64,000 nt of DNA from Methylomonas sp. (GTDB taxonomy: Bacteria; Pseudomonadota; Gammaproteobacteria; Methylococcales; Methylomonadaceae). The stretch lies in the NCBI GenBank assembly GCA_002928965.1, contig PERU01000001.1:472149-536148 (forward strand), read 5' to 3'. The position numbers and the translations under genes are program-made. The notes under the pieces are model-generated. The model did no database searches. It saw only the letters and a list, made by a program, of their open reading frames with translations, and had not been told where the DNA came from. Numbering within the stretch: the first letter of the stretch is position 1; each line of letters opens with the position of its first letter. Positions 30,060 to 40,151 of the stretch are shown here, one piece after another.

Positions 30060-31248
30060 TATTGATGTCAAAAAATTTTTCCAGTGGTGGGGCAGGGAGC
30101 TTGCCTTTCTGGTGCCTCATAGACTGCGTCAACGATTACGTGAACGGCATGGCAGGCTTATTTGGTCGCCGGCCCCCCAGGGATTTGTGGTTTCACTGCT
30201 TGATGATGCCGGTGAAACTTTACTTCAAAGCAGCATTGATTCCAGTCAGGCCGATAGTTTTCAACAATTTAAAATTCAGTACCCCAGCATTGAAAAAGCC
30301 GAGATCGTGCTGCGATTGTCTGCTGAACAGGCCTTGCACAAATTGATTTATCTGCCTGCCGCCGCCCAAGAGAATCTACAGCAAGTGGTGAATTTTGAAC
30401 TGGACCGCTATACGCCGTTTAATGCTGAACAGGTTTATTTCACGCTGTTATCACTGGGGCATACAGAGCATCAGCAAATTCGGGTGTTGTTAATTGCCGT
30501 GCCCAAGCTGCAACTCGATGCCCAAATGGCCATGCTGGCATCGTTAGGCATGCAGCCGCATCGAGTTGACTACGCGCCGGCTTTAAGCGAGTTCCCGGAT
30601 TCGGATGGTGCTTATAACTTGTTGCCGGCCCGTTTTCGGCAACAAACCAGCAAACTCAGCCAATCCTTACAGTGGCTAATGGGGATTGTGGTGCTGGTGT
30701 TAACCTGTGCCGTGCTGGTCTGGCCGGTTTGGCAAGAGAGCCAAGCGGTCGACAATCTGAAAGCCCGCATCAAACAACTGGAAAAGCAAAATCGCATCGT
30801 AGACGAACAACAATCCGAAATCGATGCCGTGCATGCCGAAACCCAAAAACTGATTGATATTAAAACCCAATCCCCGGCTTTGCTGGCCGTGTTGAATGAA
30901 TTGAGTCATTTACTCAACGACGAAACCTGGCTGACGCATATGCACTTTGCCGACAATCAATTGCAGATACAAGGCCAATCCCCGGCAGCGTCCACTTTGA
31001 TCAGCACTCTTGAAGCCTCGGATCATTTCAGCAACGTCAGTTTTGTGTCGCCGTTAACTCAAGACAAAACCACAGGCCGCGAACGTTTTCAAATCAGCAT
31101 GACGGTCACTGCTCCGGTTAAAAATCCGGATGACGAAGCGTCGCCAACTGACATGCCCGACGAGGGCCAGGAAGCCATGGATGCCCTCCCGGAACCGGAA
31201 ACGCAGCTCGACCCTATCGATAGTCCGGCAGAGGTGAACCGTGAGTAA
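30037..31248 (+). CDS. gspL: GspL/PilM-PilN-like inner-membrane secretion protein
   Basis: A 403-residue protein joining an actin-like cytoplasmic part (about residues 45-210, PilM/GspL type) to one membrane helix (about 213-232, LMGIVVLVLTCAVLVWPVW) and a periplasmic PilN-like domain with a coiled coil (LKARIKQLEKQNRIVDEQQ). GspL links the ATPase GspE to the platform. The C-terminus is an acidic Pro/Glu/Asp-rich tail not expected in classical GspL. It overlaps gspK by 23 and gspM by 8 bases. Confidence 0.87.
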   Translation: MNLDTTIDIDVKKFFQWWGRELAFLVPHRLRQRLRERHGRLIWSPAPQGFVVSLLDDAGETLLQSSIDSSQADSFQQFKIQYPSIEKAEIVLRLSAEQALHKLIYLPAAAQENLQQVVNFELDRYTPFNAEQVYFTLLSLGHTEHQQIRVLLIAVPKLQLDAQMAMLASLGMQPHRVDYAPALSEFPDSDGAYNLLPARFRQQTSKLSQSLQWLMGIVVLVLTCAVLVWPVWQESQAVDNLKARIKQLEKQNRIVDEQQSEIDAVHAETQKLIDIKTQSPALLAVLNELSHLLNDETWLTHMHFADNQLQIQGQSPAASTLISTLEASDHFSNVSFVSPLTQDKTTGRERFQISMTVTAPVKNPDDEASPTDMPDEGQEAMDALPEPETQLDPIDSPAEVNRE

Positions 31249-31819
31249 TTGGCGCACGCAACGCTGGCTGGCCGTCGGGCTTTTACTGTTGGTAATAGCC
31301 GCGCTGATATTTGCGGTATTGCTGCCGTTGGTTAGCGCTGGTTTGGCTTATTACGATGAAAAAAATGACTTATTGTTTCGCCTGCAACGCCAGCAGACTA
31401 TTGCCGGTCGTGAAACCCAAGTGAAAGAACAGTTGGAATTGATCAAACAGCAGTTTCTCGAGCAAGGTTATTTCAGTTCCAGCAGCACTGAAGCGTTGGC
31501 TTCGGCTGAATTGCAAAACATCGTTAAAACCGCTGTGGCCGATGCGGGTGGACAACTCACTAGCACGCAAGGCTTGCCGGGTAAATTAACCGATGGTTTT
31601 TTCAGAGTCGCTGTGAAAGTGCGCATGACAGGTAGTACTGAATCCCTGGTTGGTGTGCTGCACACCATCGAATCGGCTGTGCCTATATTGGTGGTGGATC
31701 AACTGGACATTAATCCAGTGCGCGGGGTGCGCAATCGCAAGACCAACAAAATTGATTCCAGCGACCAATTGAATGTCAGCTTTCAGGTCGTCAGCTTTTT
31801 ACGGAGCCCCAGCCAATGA
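31241..31819 (+). CDS. gspM: GspM-like type II secretion protein
   Basis: A 192-residue bitopic inner-membrane protein: short cytoplasmic N-terminus, one helix (about residues 10-31, WLAVGLLLLVIAALIFAVLL), then a coiled coil and a periplasmic ferredoxin-like domain. GspM pairs with GspL. The call rests on size, topology and position; sequence match to known GspM is loose. Overlaps of 8 and 4 bases with the neighbouring genes indicate coupling. Confidence 0.8.
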   Translation: MSNWRTQRWLAVGLLLLVIAALIFAVLLPLVSAGLAYYDEKNDLLFRLQRQQTIAGRETQVKEQLELIKQQFLEQGYFSSSSTEALASAELQNIVKTAVADAGGQLTSTQGLPGKLTDGFFRVAVKVRMTGSTESLVGVLHTIESAVPILVVDQLDINPVRGVRNRKTNKIDSSDQLNVSFQVVSFLRSPSQ

Positions 31820-32424
31820 ACCAGCGGTTATTGAATTGGCAATTACTGGCCTGTGCTGCATTAAGCGTCATTTTGGTGGCAGAGTGGGCAATTGGCGAAG
31901 CGAATCACAGTCAATTGCAAGCTACCCTGGATAAGACAGTACTGGCCGATTATCAATCCGACGCGTTGCCCGAGCTGGATTTAGCCAAGCAGGCCTCAGA
32001 AAGCTATAACGCCATCGTCGAAAGGCCTTTATTTATTGAAGGTCGCAAGCCGATTGCCGAGCAGGCTGCCGATAGTCCGGCGGCGGCTGACAATGGTCAG
32101 TTGGATGACTGGTTACTGATTGGTGTTTACAACAAAGGCGAGCGCAAATTAGCCTTGTTTCGCAAACAAAATGAAGCCAAATCGTTTTTAAAAATCACTG
32201 AGAACCAAAGTGTTTCCGGTTGGCAACTGATCCAGATTCAAGCGGACAGGGTGTTGTTGCAGCAAGGTGGTCAACAAAAATCGATCATGCTCAGAAAGCC
32301 GCGCCCGCAAGGCAAACTGCCTATGCCAGCCAAAAAACCGATACCACCCGTTCCCCCTATACAACCGGCGCAACAGGATCTGCCGATTAACAACATTCCT
32401 CCAGAGAACGAAAACAATGATTAA
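31816..32424 (+). CDS. GspC/GspN-type inner-membrane protein with HR domain
   Basis: A 202-residue protein with an N-terminal membrane helix (about residues 9-26) and a periplasmic part. A small beta domain (DDWLLIGVYNKGERKLALFR to GWQLIQIQADRVLLQQGGQQ, residues about 94-155) fits the homology region of GspC/PilP, which touches the secretin. A Pro/Lys-rich tail follows, with no PDZ domain. Its position just before gspD supports a GspC-like bridging role. Some annotations call such proteins GspN. Confidence 0.72.
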   Translation: MNQRLLNWQLLACAALSVILVAEWAIGEANHSQLQATLDKTVLADYQSDALPELDLAKQASESYNAIVERPLFIEGRKPIAEQAADSPAAADNGQLDDWLLIGVYNKGERKLALFRKQNEAKSFLKITENQSVSGWQLIQIQADRVLLQQGGQQKSIMLRKPRPQGKLPMPAKKPIPPVPPIQPAQQDLPINNIPPENENND

Positions 32425-34693
32425 AATCCGCAACGCGCCGCAGGTATGCGCACTGGCCTTGACCATGACAGCTTGCGAATATATTGGCCCGCAACTGCAT
32501 GAAAAAATTCCCCTTCCGCAAGCAAAGCCTATTCAGGATGAACATTTTGCAATCGCGGATCCTGAAGCCACCACTGCCAAAACCGCCAAAGTCGAATTGT
32601 TTCCCAGTACCGATCCTGCCATCAATACCAACAAAGGTTTGATGGCAGGCCCCAGGGGCACCGGCAAGGGCGAGTTCAGTCTAAATTTCGATGACGCGGA
32701 TTTGGGTGAAGTGGCTAAAGTGATTTTGAGCGATATTCTGGCCAAAAATTACACCATCAGTCCGCAAGTGACTGGCAAAGTCACTTTGCAAACCACTCAA
32801 CCGTTAAGCAAGGATGATCTGATTCCCACTCTGGAAATGTTGCTCAGCGTCAATAACGCCGCGCTAGTGATTGAAAACGGCATGTACCTGATTAAACCGT
32901 CCAATGAGGCCATGTATGGCAGTTCTTTCAAATCCATAGGTTCATCCAGTTTACCGTCGGGTTATCAATCTCGGGTGATACCGATTCATAACGTGGCAGC
33001 AGGCGAAATTGCCGAAATTTTAAAACCGCTATTGCCGGAAAAATCTTTGTTACACGCCGACCCGCATCGGAATATTTTGTTAGTGTCCGGCTCCGCTAGC
33101 GAACTCAATCGCATCATGGATGTGGTAAGAACCTTTGATATTGATGTTTTAAGAGGCCGCTCATTTGCCCTGTTTACCCCGGCCCACGTGGATGCCGGCA
33201 AAATCATCGAAGAACTCGACCAGATATTTAGCCGTAAGTCAGCAGCGGGTGAAAAATCCGACGAAAAAAACAGCTTTTTTCGTTTTATCGAAATCGAGCG
33301 CATGAATGCCGTATTGGCCATCACCCACAACGCCAAGTATTTGCAGGATATTGAAAGCTGGGTGTACAGGCTGGATAGAACCAATCCGGAAGCCAGCGGC
33401 GGTGTTAATGTCTATCGGGCCCAGCATGTCAGCGCGGCAGTTTTGGCAGATACCCTGAGTAATATTTTTGGCACTGGCGGCACTGGCCGGACTAACCGCT
33501 CATCTTCAATTGCCTCTGGGAGAAACGCCACCTCGGCCAGCAATAAATCCTCAGGCGGGTTTGGCGGCACCGGTAATACCGGCAGTACTGGAGGCAGTTT
33601 GGGTTCATCAGGCACTACCGGTTCCGGAAGCAGCAGTAACATGACAGATAAGTCGCTGAGCAATCGTAATCAAACGAGTGGCATCGGCGGGACAAACTCT
33701 ATTGGCAGTAATGCCTTCGGTAGCGGCGGCATTAATAATAATGCCGAAATGGCAAAAGTCCGGATTATTCCCGATGAAGGTAATAATGCTCTGGTTATTT
33801 TGGCCAATTCTGAAGAGTACGCGAAAATTCAGCGGGTGCTCAAGCAATTGGATGTGTTGCCCTTACAGGTACTGATCGAAGCAACCATCGTAGAAGTCGA
33901 ACTGAAAAATGAACTCCAATATGGCATTGAGTGGTATTTAAACAAAGGTAATAGCGCGATATCGGGTGGTGGACGCGATCAAGGCATTGATTTTAACGCT
34001 ATTGCAACGGGGGCAGCGGCGGCGACTGGCGGATTTTCATATGCCTTTGCATCGAAAAACATCAATGCCATATTACATGCCGAATCGATCAAAGATAACA
34101 TCAACGTTATTTCGTCGCCTTCGTTAATGGTATTGAACAATCAGGAAGCATCGATCAAAGTCGGTGATTCCGTTCCTGTGCAAACCGGATCAGTAACTAG
34201 CGGGGTTACAAACAATCCTGGTGTGACCAGTTCTATTCAGATGATGGATACAGGTATCCATTTATCGCTAAGGCCACGGGTGAATTCCGGCGGTTTAGTG
34301 TTAATGGACATTTTGCAAACTTCCAATGAGGTTAGGCAAACAGAATCTCCAACTCTAAATCCAACCATTAACAAGAGGGAAATTGAAACCAGTGTGGTCA
34401 TCCAAAGCGGTGAAACCATTGTGTTAGGTGGCTTGATCAGAGAGTCAAATCAATATAATCGCTTCGGTTTCCCCTTGTTGCACGAAATACCAGTAATAGG
34501 CCCGTTATTTGGCAGTACGACGCGCAATAAAGATAAAACCGAATTGGTGGTGTTGCTGACCCCGCGTGTCGTCAACAGCCGTCAGGATGCGCAATTAATC
34601 ACCGACGAATTCCGCCGTAAGTTGTCTTCCATCTATGAAATGCCAGTGCCAGTGGAAGTCAATACGTCTTATCCGACTGTGGCACCGGAATAA
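32417..34693 (+). CDS. gspD: Type II secretion secretin GspD
   Basis: The outer-membrane gate of the type II system, 758 residues from the ATG at 32417. The N-terminus MIKIRNAPQVCALALTMTAC looks like a lipoprotein signal with Cys at 20, though the -3 residue (Met) is unusual. Then come N0 (FSLNFDDADLGEVAKVILSD), N1-N3 modules, a Gly/Ser/Thr/Asn-rich low-complexity stretch of about 90 residues, and the secretin core (VLIEATIVEVELKNELQYGI, VGDSVPVQTGSVT, ETIVLGGLIRESNQ, LVVLLTPRVV). The start overlaps the GspC-like gene by 8 bases. It is the last gene of the cluster. Confidence 0.94.
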   Translation: MIKIRNAPQVCALALTMTACEYIGPQLHEKIPLPQAKPIQDEHFAIADPEATTAKTAKVELFPSTDPAINTNKGLMAGPRGTGKGEFSLNFDDADLGEVAKVILSDILAKNYTISPQVTGKVTLQTTQPLSKDDLIPTLEMLLSVNNAALVIENGMYLIKPSNEAMYGSSFKSIGSSSLPSGYQSRVIPIHNVAAGEIAEILKPLLPEKSLLHADPHRNILLVSGSASELNRIMDVVRTFDIDVLRGRSFALFTPAHVDAGKIIEELDQIFSRKSAAGEKSDEKNSFFRFIEIERMNAVLAITHNAKYLQDIESWVYRLDRTNPEASGGVNVYRAQHVSAAVLADTLSNIFGTGGTGRTNRSSSIASGRNATSASNKSSGGFGGTGNTGSTGGSLGSSGTTGSGSSSNMTDKSLSNRNQTSGIGGTNSIGSNAFGSGGINNNAEMAKVRIIPDEGNNALVILANSEEYAKIQRVLKQLDVLPLQVLIEATIVEVELKNELQYGIEWYLNKGNSAISGGGRDQGIDFNAIATGAAAATGGFSYAFASKNINAILHAESIKDNINVISSPSLMVLNNQEASIKVGDSVPVQTGSVTSGVTNNPGVTSSIQMMDTGIHLSLRPRVNSGGLVLMDILQTSNEVRQTESPTLNPTINKREIETSVVIQSGETIVLGGLIRESNQYNRFGFPLLHEIPVIGPLFGSTTRNKDKTELVVLLTPRVVNSRQDAQLITDEFRRKLSSIYEMPVPVEVNTSYPTVAPE

Positions 34694-34869
34694 ACCTCTG
34701 GAATTGCAAATTCACGAAAACCATTTTCCAGTGTCAGCTGGCTAGGGCTATTGTTTCGTCATAATGCGCGGGCAATTGCCGAGCGGTAATGTCTGTCAGG
34801 GCGTGCATAGCATTCCCTGAACTGAGTTTTTGGGTGGCCCGACTTGTCATTGCCAACTGATTGGAGCAC

Positions 34870-36495
34870 TTATTTTTTTAACTTGGGTTCCGGCACCAGC
34901 ACAGTATTCTGCGGCGGTTGGCTGTTATCCAGATCGGGATAATCTTTGGTGTAATGCAGACCGCGGCTTTCTTTACGTTGTTGGGCGCTGCGGATGATCA
35001 ATTCAGCAACGATTACCAGATTGCGTAACTCCAGCAAATCGCTGGTGACGCGAAACTGACCGTAGTATTCACTGATTTCATCTTTCAATAACACCAGCCG
35101 ATTCATGGCCCGTTCCAGACGTTTGCTGGTGCGGACGATGCCGACATAGTCCCACATGAAGCGGCGCAGCTCGTCCCAGTTGTGAGCAATCACCACTTCT
35201 TCATCGGAATCGCTGACTTGCGATTCGTCCCAGATCGGTAGCGGGGGCGGTTCGGGCAATTGGTCGAATTGACGGCGAATATCCTGATTGGCCTGTTCGG
35301 CAAATACCAAGCATTCCAGCAATGAGTTGCTGGCCATGCGATTGGCGCCATGCAAACCAGTGCAGGCTACTTCGCCGATGGCATACAAACCGGGTATGTC
35401 GGTGCGGGCATCTTTATCAGTCAGCACGCCGCCGCAGGTGTAATGCGCCGCCGGGACTACCGGAATGGGTTGCAGGCTGATGTCTATATCCACTTCAAGG
35501 CATTGGTTATAAATGGTCGGGAAGTGCTTTTGAATGAATTCACGGGATTTGTGGCTGATGTCCAGATACACGCAATCGATGCCGTGTTTTTTGATTTCGC
35601 TGTCGATCGCGCGTGCCACAATGTCGCGCGGCGCCAGTTCCATGCGATCATCGTAACGGCGCATGAAGCGTTCGCCATCCGGCAAAATCAAATGCCCGCC
35701 TTCGCCGCGGACTGCTTCGCTGATCAGAAATGATCGCGCAGAGGGGTGATATAGACAGGTGGGGTGGAATTGCATGAATTCCATGTTGCTGACCCGGCAA
35801 CCTGCACGCCAGGCCAAGGCAATGCCGTCGCCGCTGGATATGTGTGGGTTGGTGGAATACAAATACACTTTATTGGCCCCACCGGTAGCCAGTACCACGA
35901 TTTTGGCCGAAATCGTCTTGATGCTGCCGGCTTTGCTGTCCAGCACATAGGCGCCACAAATACGTTGCTGGGATAGCTTTAATTTTTCGGCGGTGATCAG
36001 TTCCACAACATTGTGGTGTTCCAACAAATGGATGTTGGGGTGTTGCCGGGCACGTTCAATCAATGATAAAGATACTGCTTTGCCAGTGGCATCGTCGGTA
36101 TGCACGATACGGCGATGGGAATGACCACCTTCGCGGTTTAAGTGGAGTTGTTTGCTGCCATCTGAACAGCGTTCTTCCGTAAAGTTAACACCTTGATCGC
36201 GCAACCATTCAATGCTGGCACGACCTTTGGAGACAGTCAGATGTACAATGTCGGGGTTACACAGGCCGGCACCGGCGATCAGGGTGTCTTCGATGTGCGA
36301 TTCGATGGAGTCATATTCCTCGTCGTACACCGCCGAAATACCGCCTTGAGCATAAAAAGTGCTGCATTCTGTCAGTGCGAACTTTGCCAGTACGGCAACC
36401 CGGTAGGTGTCCGCCAAATGCAAAGCCAGACTCAAACCGGCACCACCGCTGCCGGCAATCAGAACGTCATAATGAAGGTTGGAATGTGCTGTCAA
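34870..36495 (-). CDS. nadB: L-aspartate oxidase
   Basis: NadB oxidises L-aspartate to iminoaspartate, the first step of de novo NAD synthesis. The 541-residue flavoprotein shows the FAD motif [20 protein letters not shown], the family block [15 protein letters not shown], the catalytic-region motif [27 protein letters not shown] and [20 protein letters not shown]. Succinate dehydrogenase flavoprotein is excluded by these signatures and the absence of sdh partners. It diverges from rpoE across about 135 bp, an arrangement common in gammaproteobacteria. Confidence 0.95.
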   Translation of the reverse strand: MTAHSNLHYDVLIAGSGGAGLSLALHLADTYRVAVLAKFALTECSTFYAQGGISAVYDEEYDSIESHIEDTLIAGAGLCNPDIVHLTVSKGRASIEWLRDQGVNFTEERCSDGSKQLHLNREGGHSHRRIVHTDDATGKAVSLSLIERARQHPNIHLLEHHNVVELITAEKLKLSQQRICGAYVLDSKAGSIKTISAKIVVLATGGANKVYLYSTNPHISSGDGIALAWRAGCRVSNMEFMQFHPTCLYHPSARSFLISEAVRGEGGHLILPDGERFMRRYDDRMELAPRDIVARAIDSEIKKHGIDCVYLDISHKSREFIQKHFPTIYNQCLEVDIDISLQPIPVVPAAHYTCGGVLTDKDARTDIPGLYAIGEVACTGLHGANRMASNSLLECLVFAEQANQDIRRQFDQLPEPPPLPIWDESQVSDSDEEVVIAHNWDELRRFMWDYVGIVRTSKRLERAMNRLVLLKDEISEYYGQFRVTSDLLELRNLVIVAELIIRSAQQRKESRGLHYTKDYPDLDNSQPPQNTVLVPEPKLKK

Positions 36496-36584
36496 TGTGG
36501 TCTACTATCGATTGTGAAGGGTTTGTTACATTTTAGAAAATCATAACGTGTTTTATCCTGGTGGTATTTTTTTTTGTGTTGTCA

Positions 36585-36611
36585 GAACTAATGCGGTTTA
36601 ATTCTGTCCAT
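36585..36611 (+). promoter_or_regulatory. Sigma-E-like promoter of rpoE
   Basis: GAACTA (36585-36590), a 15-base spacer and GTCCAT (36606-36611) resemble the sigma-E pattern GAACTT / GTCnAA, at 20 bases from the rpoE start codon. Autoregulation of rpoE is well known in related bacteria; the match here is partial. Confidence 0.4.
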
Positions 36612-36631
36612 TCCATTATCGTAATAGCCAA

Positions 36632-37222
36632 GTGAAAGAAACAATCAGGCACTCCGAAGATTTAGACCAAGACTTGGTACGAAGGGTCCAACAAGGCGAT
36701 AAATCGGCTTTTGATCTGCTCGTAATCAAATACCAACACAAAATCGTGCATCTGGTTAATCGGTACGTTAAAGATCCCAGTGAAGCGCAGGATGTGGCTC
36801 AGGATACGTTCATCAAAGCGTATAAAGCCTTGGGTGAGTTTCGCGGGGAAAGTGCGTTTTATACTTGGCTATATCGAATAGCGATTAACACCGCTAAAAA
36901 CTATTTGTTGTCGCGTAGTCGCAGACATTCTGATTATGAAGTGGATATGCAGGATGCCGAACAAATCGAAAACGCGCCGCAATTAAAAGACATCGAAACA
37001 CCGGAAAATCAGTTGATGAACGAACAGATCATTCAAGTGATTAAATCGGCGATAGAAAAACTGCCTGAGGAAATGCGCATTGCCATTATGCTCAGGGAGT
37101 TTGAAGGCATGAGTTACGAAGAAATCGCAGAAGCCATGGATTGCCCGATTGGCACTGTGCGTTCCCGGATATTCAGAGCCCGTGAAGCTATCGATGAACA
37201 ATTAAATCCATTGCTAGGTTAA
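36632..37222 (+). CDS. rpoE: Sigma-E type RNA polymerase sigma factor
   Basis: An ECF sigma factor of 196 residues that directs the envelope stress response. Region 2 is DLLVIKYQHKIVHLVNRYV to FYTWLYRIAINTAKNYLLSR; region 4 is LPEEMRIAIMLREFEGMSYE to CPIGTVRSRIFRAREAI. The start is GTG at 36632. It heads the order rpoE-rseA-rseB-degP, which matches the algU-mucA-mucB-mucD cluster of Pseudomonas and its relatives. A sigma-E-like promoter lies just upstream. Confidence 0.96.
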   Translation: MKETIRHSEDLDQDLVRRVQQGDKSAFDLLVIKYQHKIVHLVNRYVKDPSEAQDVAQDTFIKAYKALGEFRGESAFYTWLYRIAINTAKNYLLSRSRRHSDYEVDMQDAEQIENAPQLKDIETPENQLMNEQIIQVIKSAIEKLPEEMRIAIMLREFEGMSYEEIAEAMDCPIGTVRSRIFRAREAIDEQLNPLLG

Positions 37223-37234
37223 ATAGGTATTGCC

Positions 37235-37738
37235 ATGCAAGCAAAAAAACATGAAAAACTCTCATTACTCGTTGATGATCAACTCGACAAAGCCCAAGCC
37301 TTGTCTCTATTAAAATCTGTTCAGCGCGAACCTGAACTGCAGGCCAAGCTGCAACGCTATGCGTTAATCAGTCAGGCCTTGAAAGCCGAGAAAACGCTTG
37401 TGGCGAATGTGGATTTCGCCGAGAGGATCAAGTTAGAGTTGAAATCTGAACCGGTGTATTTTTTACCGCAGAAAAAACCAGCCGACAATATCAAGAAGGT
37501 GTCTTTAGCTGTCGCAGCATCCGCTGTTCTGGCCGTGGTCTGGTTGTCTGCTGCCCAACTCAAAGATCAGCCCGAATCAACTGCTGGCATCAATACGCTG
37601 GCTCAAAACACTCTTCAGGCCGAGCAAATGAATGCGCAATTCAAAGAATATTTGCAAGCGCATGACAATGCTTTCCCCGTGAATAGCAATGTAGGCGTAC
37701 AATCCTATCCTCGTATGGCCAGTTATCAATCCAAATAG
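37235..37738 (+). CDS. rseA: Anti-sigma-E factor RseA/MucA
   Basis: A 167-residue single-pass inner-membrane anti-sigma factor. The N-terminal cytoplasmic part (KLSLLVDDQLDKAQALSLLK) resembles the sigma-binding domain of RseA. A membrane helix lies at about residues 88-106 (VSLAVAASAVLAVVWLSAA), then a short periplasmic tail of about 60 residues, where regulated proteolysis by DegS/RseP-type proteases would begin. The gene lies 12 bases after rpoE and 6 before rseB. Confidence 0.87.
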   Translation: MQAKKHEKLSLLVDDQLDKAQALSLLKSVQREPELQAKLQRYALISQALKAEKTLVANVDFAERIKLELKSEPVYFLPQKKPADNIKKVSLAVAASAVLAVVWLSAAQLKDQPESTAGINTLAQNTLQAEQMNAQFKEYLQAHDNAFPVNSNVGVQSYPRMASYQSK

Positions 37739-37744
37739 GCTTCG

Positions 37745-38689
37745 ATGCGATTTATATTCATTCTTCTGCTATCCATTGCCAGCACATATGCTGATGACAA
37801 GACTAACTTAAACGGTCAACAATGGCTGGATAAAGTCAACGATGCCATGAAAATATCCAACTATCATGGCACGGTGGTTTTCCTCAAACATGGTCAGCTT
37901 GAGGCCATGAACTACCATCATAGATTTGAAGATGGCGTCGAGTATGAACGTTTGACGTCACTCAACTCTCCTTTGCGAGAAGTAACCCGCAACTCCAGTG
38001 AAATCAGTTGTTTCTACAAAGAGACACAGCAAAAAGTCGAAACCAAACATCCCATCGACCGTTCTTTTATCGTGAATTTGCCTTTGCATCCTGAAAGATT
38101 GCAAGATCAGTATTTGTTTGCCGTTGCGGGTCAGGAAATGGTTGCCATGCGCCCAGCGCAAATATTAGCCATTTTGCCCAAGGATGATTTACGCCACGCG
38201 CGTAAGCTTTGGATAGATACTGCCAGTTTGTTACCCTTGAAAGTTGAAGTGTATGGCCCGGATGGCAAAGCCCTGGAACAGGTGTTATTCACCGATTTGA
38301 CGGTCGAAAAATCAAATACCGGATCTGATGCTGCAATTCACAACTCAGCCGATGAAAATCAACTGAACCAAAATGTGTTGCAAGCCGAAGCCTTTGAAAA
38401 ATCCCGTTTTGAGTTAAAAAATTGGCCTCCGGGGTTTGAAAAAATATTTTTCATCCGCAATACCATGCAGCAGTCCAAAAAAACCGTCGATCATTTATTG
38501 ATCAGTGATGGTTTTTCCAGTATTTCGGTTTATTTCGAGGCCAAAGGCGAAAAAAGCGTAGAAGGTTTACGCGCGCTGGGCCCGGTAAACTCGTATAGTC
38601 GGGTGATAGACGATTTGCAAGTCACCGTGTTGGGAGAAGTGCCCGTGCAAACCGTGGAACTGGTTGCCAAAGGCGTTTCTCTGCGTTGA
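37745..38689 (+). CDS. rseB: RseB/MucB periplasmic regulator of sigma-E
   Basis: A 314-residue exported protein (signal peptide MRFIFILLLSIASTYA) of the RseB/MucB family, which shields the periplasmic tail of RseA from proteolysis and senses stray lipids. The LolA-like large domain shows WLDKVNDAMKISNYHGTVVF and the later ARKLWIDTASLLPLKVEVYG; a smaller C-terminal domain follows (about residues 215-314). Position between rseA and degP supports the call. Confidence 0.92.
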   Translation: MRFIFILLLSIASTYADDKTNLNGQQWLDKVNDAMKISNYHGTVVFLKHGQLEAMNYHHRFEDGVEYERLTSLNSPLREVTRNSSEISCFYKETQQKVETKHPIDRSFIVNLPLHPERLQDQYLFAVAGQEMVAMRPAQILAILPKDDLRHARKLWIDTASLLPLKVEVYGPDGKALEQVLFTDLTVEKSNTGSDAAIHNSADENQLNQNVLQAEAFEKSRFELKNWPPGFEKIFFIRNTMQQSKKTVDHLLISDGFSSISVYFEAKGEKSVEGLRALGPVNSYSRVIDDLQVTVLGEVPVQTVELVAKGVSLR

Positions 38690-38718
38690 TATAACGTCAA
38701 ACTTTTAGAAAGAATTAT

Positions 38719-40140
38719 ATGAATGGAGTATTCATGTTTAAACAAGTTGTAAATAGCGTTTGGTTAATGATGTTGATGACAAGCGTTGCCTTCGCGCAGT
38801 TGCCTGATTTTACTGAAATGGTTAAAAACAGCGGCGATGCGGTGGTGAATGTCAGCACAACACAAAAAGCACCGGATGCTTCGCAGATGGATAATGACCA
38901 ACAGCAAATGCCGCAAGATGTGCCACCCGAGTTGGAAGAGTTTTTCAAGCATTTCTTCCAAGGTCCCGGCAGTCGGGGTTATGTGCCCCGTGAAACCAAT
39001 TCTTTGGGCTCGGGGTTTGTAATTTCCAAAGACGGTTACATTTTGACCAACCACCATGTGGTCAATAATGCTTCGGAAATTGTGGTTAAGCTGAAAGACC
39101 GGCGTGAATTGGTGGCCAAGTTGGTCGGTTCCGATGAAAGCACTGACGTGGCATTGTTGAAAGTGGAGGCCAAGGAATTACCGGTAGTCCAAATTGGTGT
39201 ACCCGAGCAACTACAGGTCGGCGAATGGGTGTTGGCTATCGGCACACCGTTTGGCTTTGAGCAATCCGTGACAGCTGGTATCGTCAGTGCCAAGGGCCGC
39301 AGTTTACCTGACGGTAATTATGTGCCGTTCATTCAAACCGATGTGGCAATTAACCCAGGCAACTCCGGTGGCCCGCTGTTTAATATGCAAGGTAAAGTGG
39401 TGGGTATCAATTCGCAAATCTACAGTCGTTCAGGTGGCTACATGGGGCTGTCTTTTGCAATTCCAATCGATGTGGCCATGAATGTTGCCGAACAAATCAA
39501 ATCCAAAGGCAAGGTTTCCCGAGGTTGGTTGGGGGTGCAGATTCAGGATGTAACCCGTCAATTGGCTGAATCATTCGGTATGGAGAGACCTCATGGTGCC
39601 TTGGTTGCCAAAGTCATTCCCGGTGGACCTGCGGAAAAAGCCGGGGTACAAGTCGGCGACATCATTGTCGAATTTGATGGACATGTCATCGAAACCTCCG
39701 GCGAGTTACCGCCCATTGTAGGTATGACAGCCATTGATCAAAAGTCTAATCTGAAAATTATCCGTCAGGGCGATAAAGAAGATTTAACGGTTAAAGTGGG
39801 TTTGTTGCCCGCTCAAGCTTCAGCTCAAATTGCTCCTGGCAGTATGCCGGAAACCACCGTAAATCGGCTTGGTTTGGCGGTTGCTGACTTGTCTGATGAA
39901 CAACGCCAACAATTACAAATCGAGAAAAACGGTGTGCTGGTGCAAAAAGTCAACAAAGGTATTGCGCTGGATGCCGGTATTCAACCGGGTGATGTAATTT
40001 TACGTCTGCAAAATGCCACGGTGAAGGATGCTGCCGACTTCAACAGGATTGTTGCTAAACTACCGGTGGAAAAATCAATTGCCATGCTGATTCAACGCAA
40101 TGGCAGTCCGGTGTTTCTAGCTTTCAAAATTGACAAATAA
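38719..40140 (+). CDS. degP: DegP/MucD-type periplasmic serine endoprotease
   Basis: A periplasmic HtrA-family protease of about 473 residues that clears misfolded envelope proteins and closes the sigma-E operon. The signal peptide is [21 protein letters not shown]. The catalytic triad is visible: His in [11 protein letters not shown], Asp in [12 protein letters not shown] and Ser in [11 protein letters not shown]. Two PDZ domains follow ([20 protein letters not shown]; later [15 protein letters not shown]). Two starts are possible: 38719 and 38734, the second with GGAG five bases upstream. cysK begins 11 bases after the stop. Confidence 0.93.
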   Translation: MNGVFMFKQVVNSVWLMMLMTSVAFAQLPDFTEMVKNSGDAVVNVSTTQKAPDASQMDNDQQQMPQDVPPELEEFFKHFFQGPGSRGYVPRETNSLGSGFVISKDGYILTNHHVVNNASEIVVKLKDRRELVAKLVGSDESTDVALLKVEAKELPVVQIGVPEQLQVGEWVLAIGTPFGFEQSVTAGIVSAKGRSLPDGNYVPFIQTDVAINPGNSGGPLFNMQGKVVGINSQIYSRSGGYMGLSFAIPIDVAMNVAEQIKSKGKVSRGWLGVQIQDVTRQLAESFGMERPHGALVAKVIPGGPAEKAGVQVGDIIVEFDGHVIETSGELPPIVGMTAIDQKSNLKIIRQGDKEDLTVKVGLLPAQASAQIAPGSMPETTVNRLGLAVADLSDEQRQQLQIEKNGVLVQKVNKGIALDAGIQPGDVILRLQNATVKDAADFNRIVAKLPVEKSIAMLIQRNGSPVFLAFKIDK

Positions 40141-40151
40141 GGGATTTTCCC

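Noticed and set aside
32267..32416. Longer start for gspD
   Set aside because: It overlaps the upstream gene by 158 bases in another frame; the ATG at 32417 gives a signal sequence.
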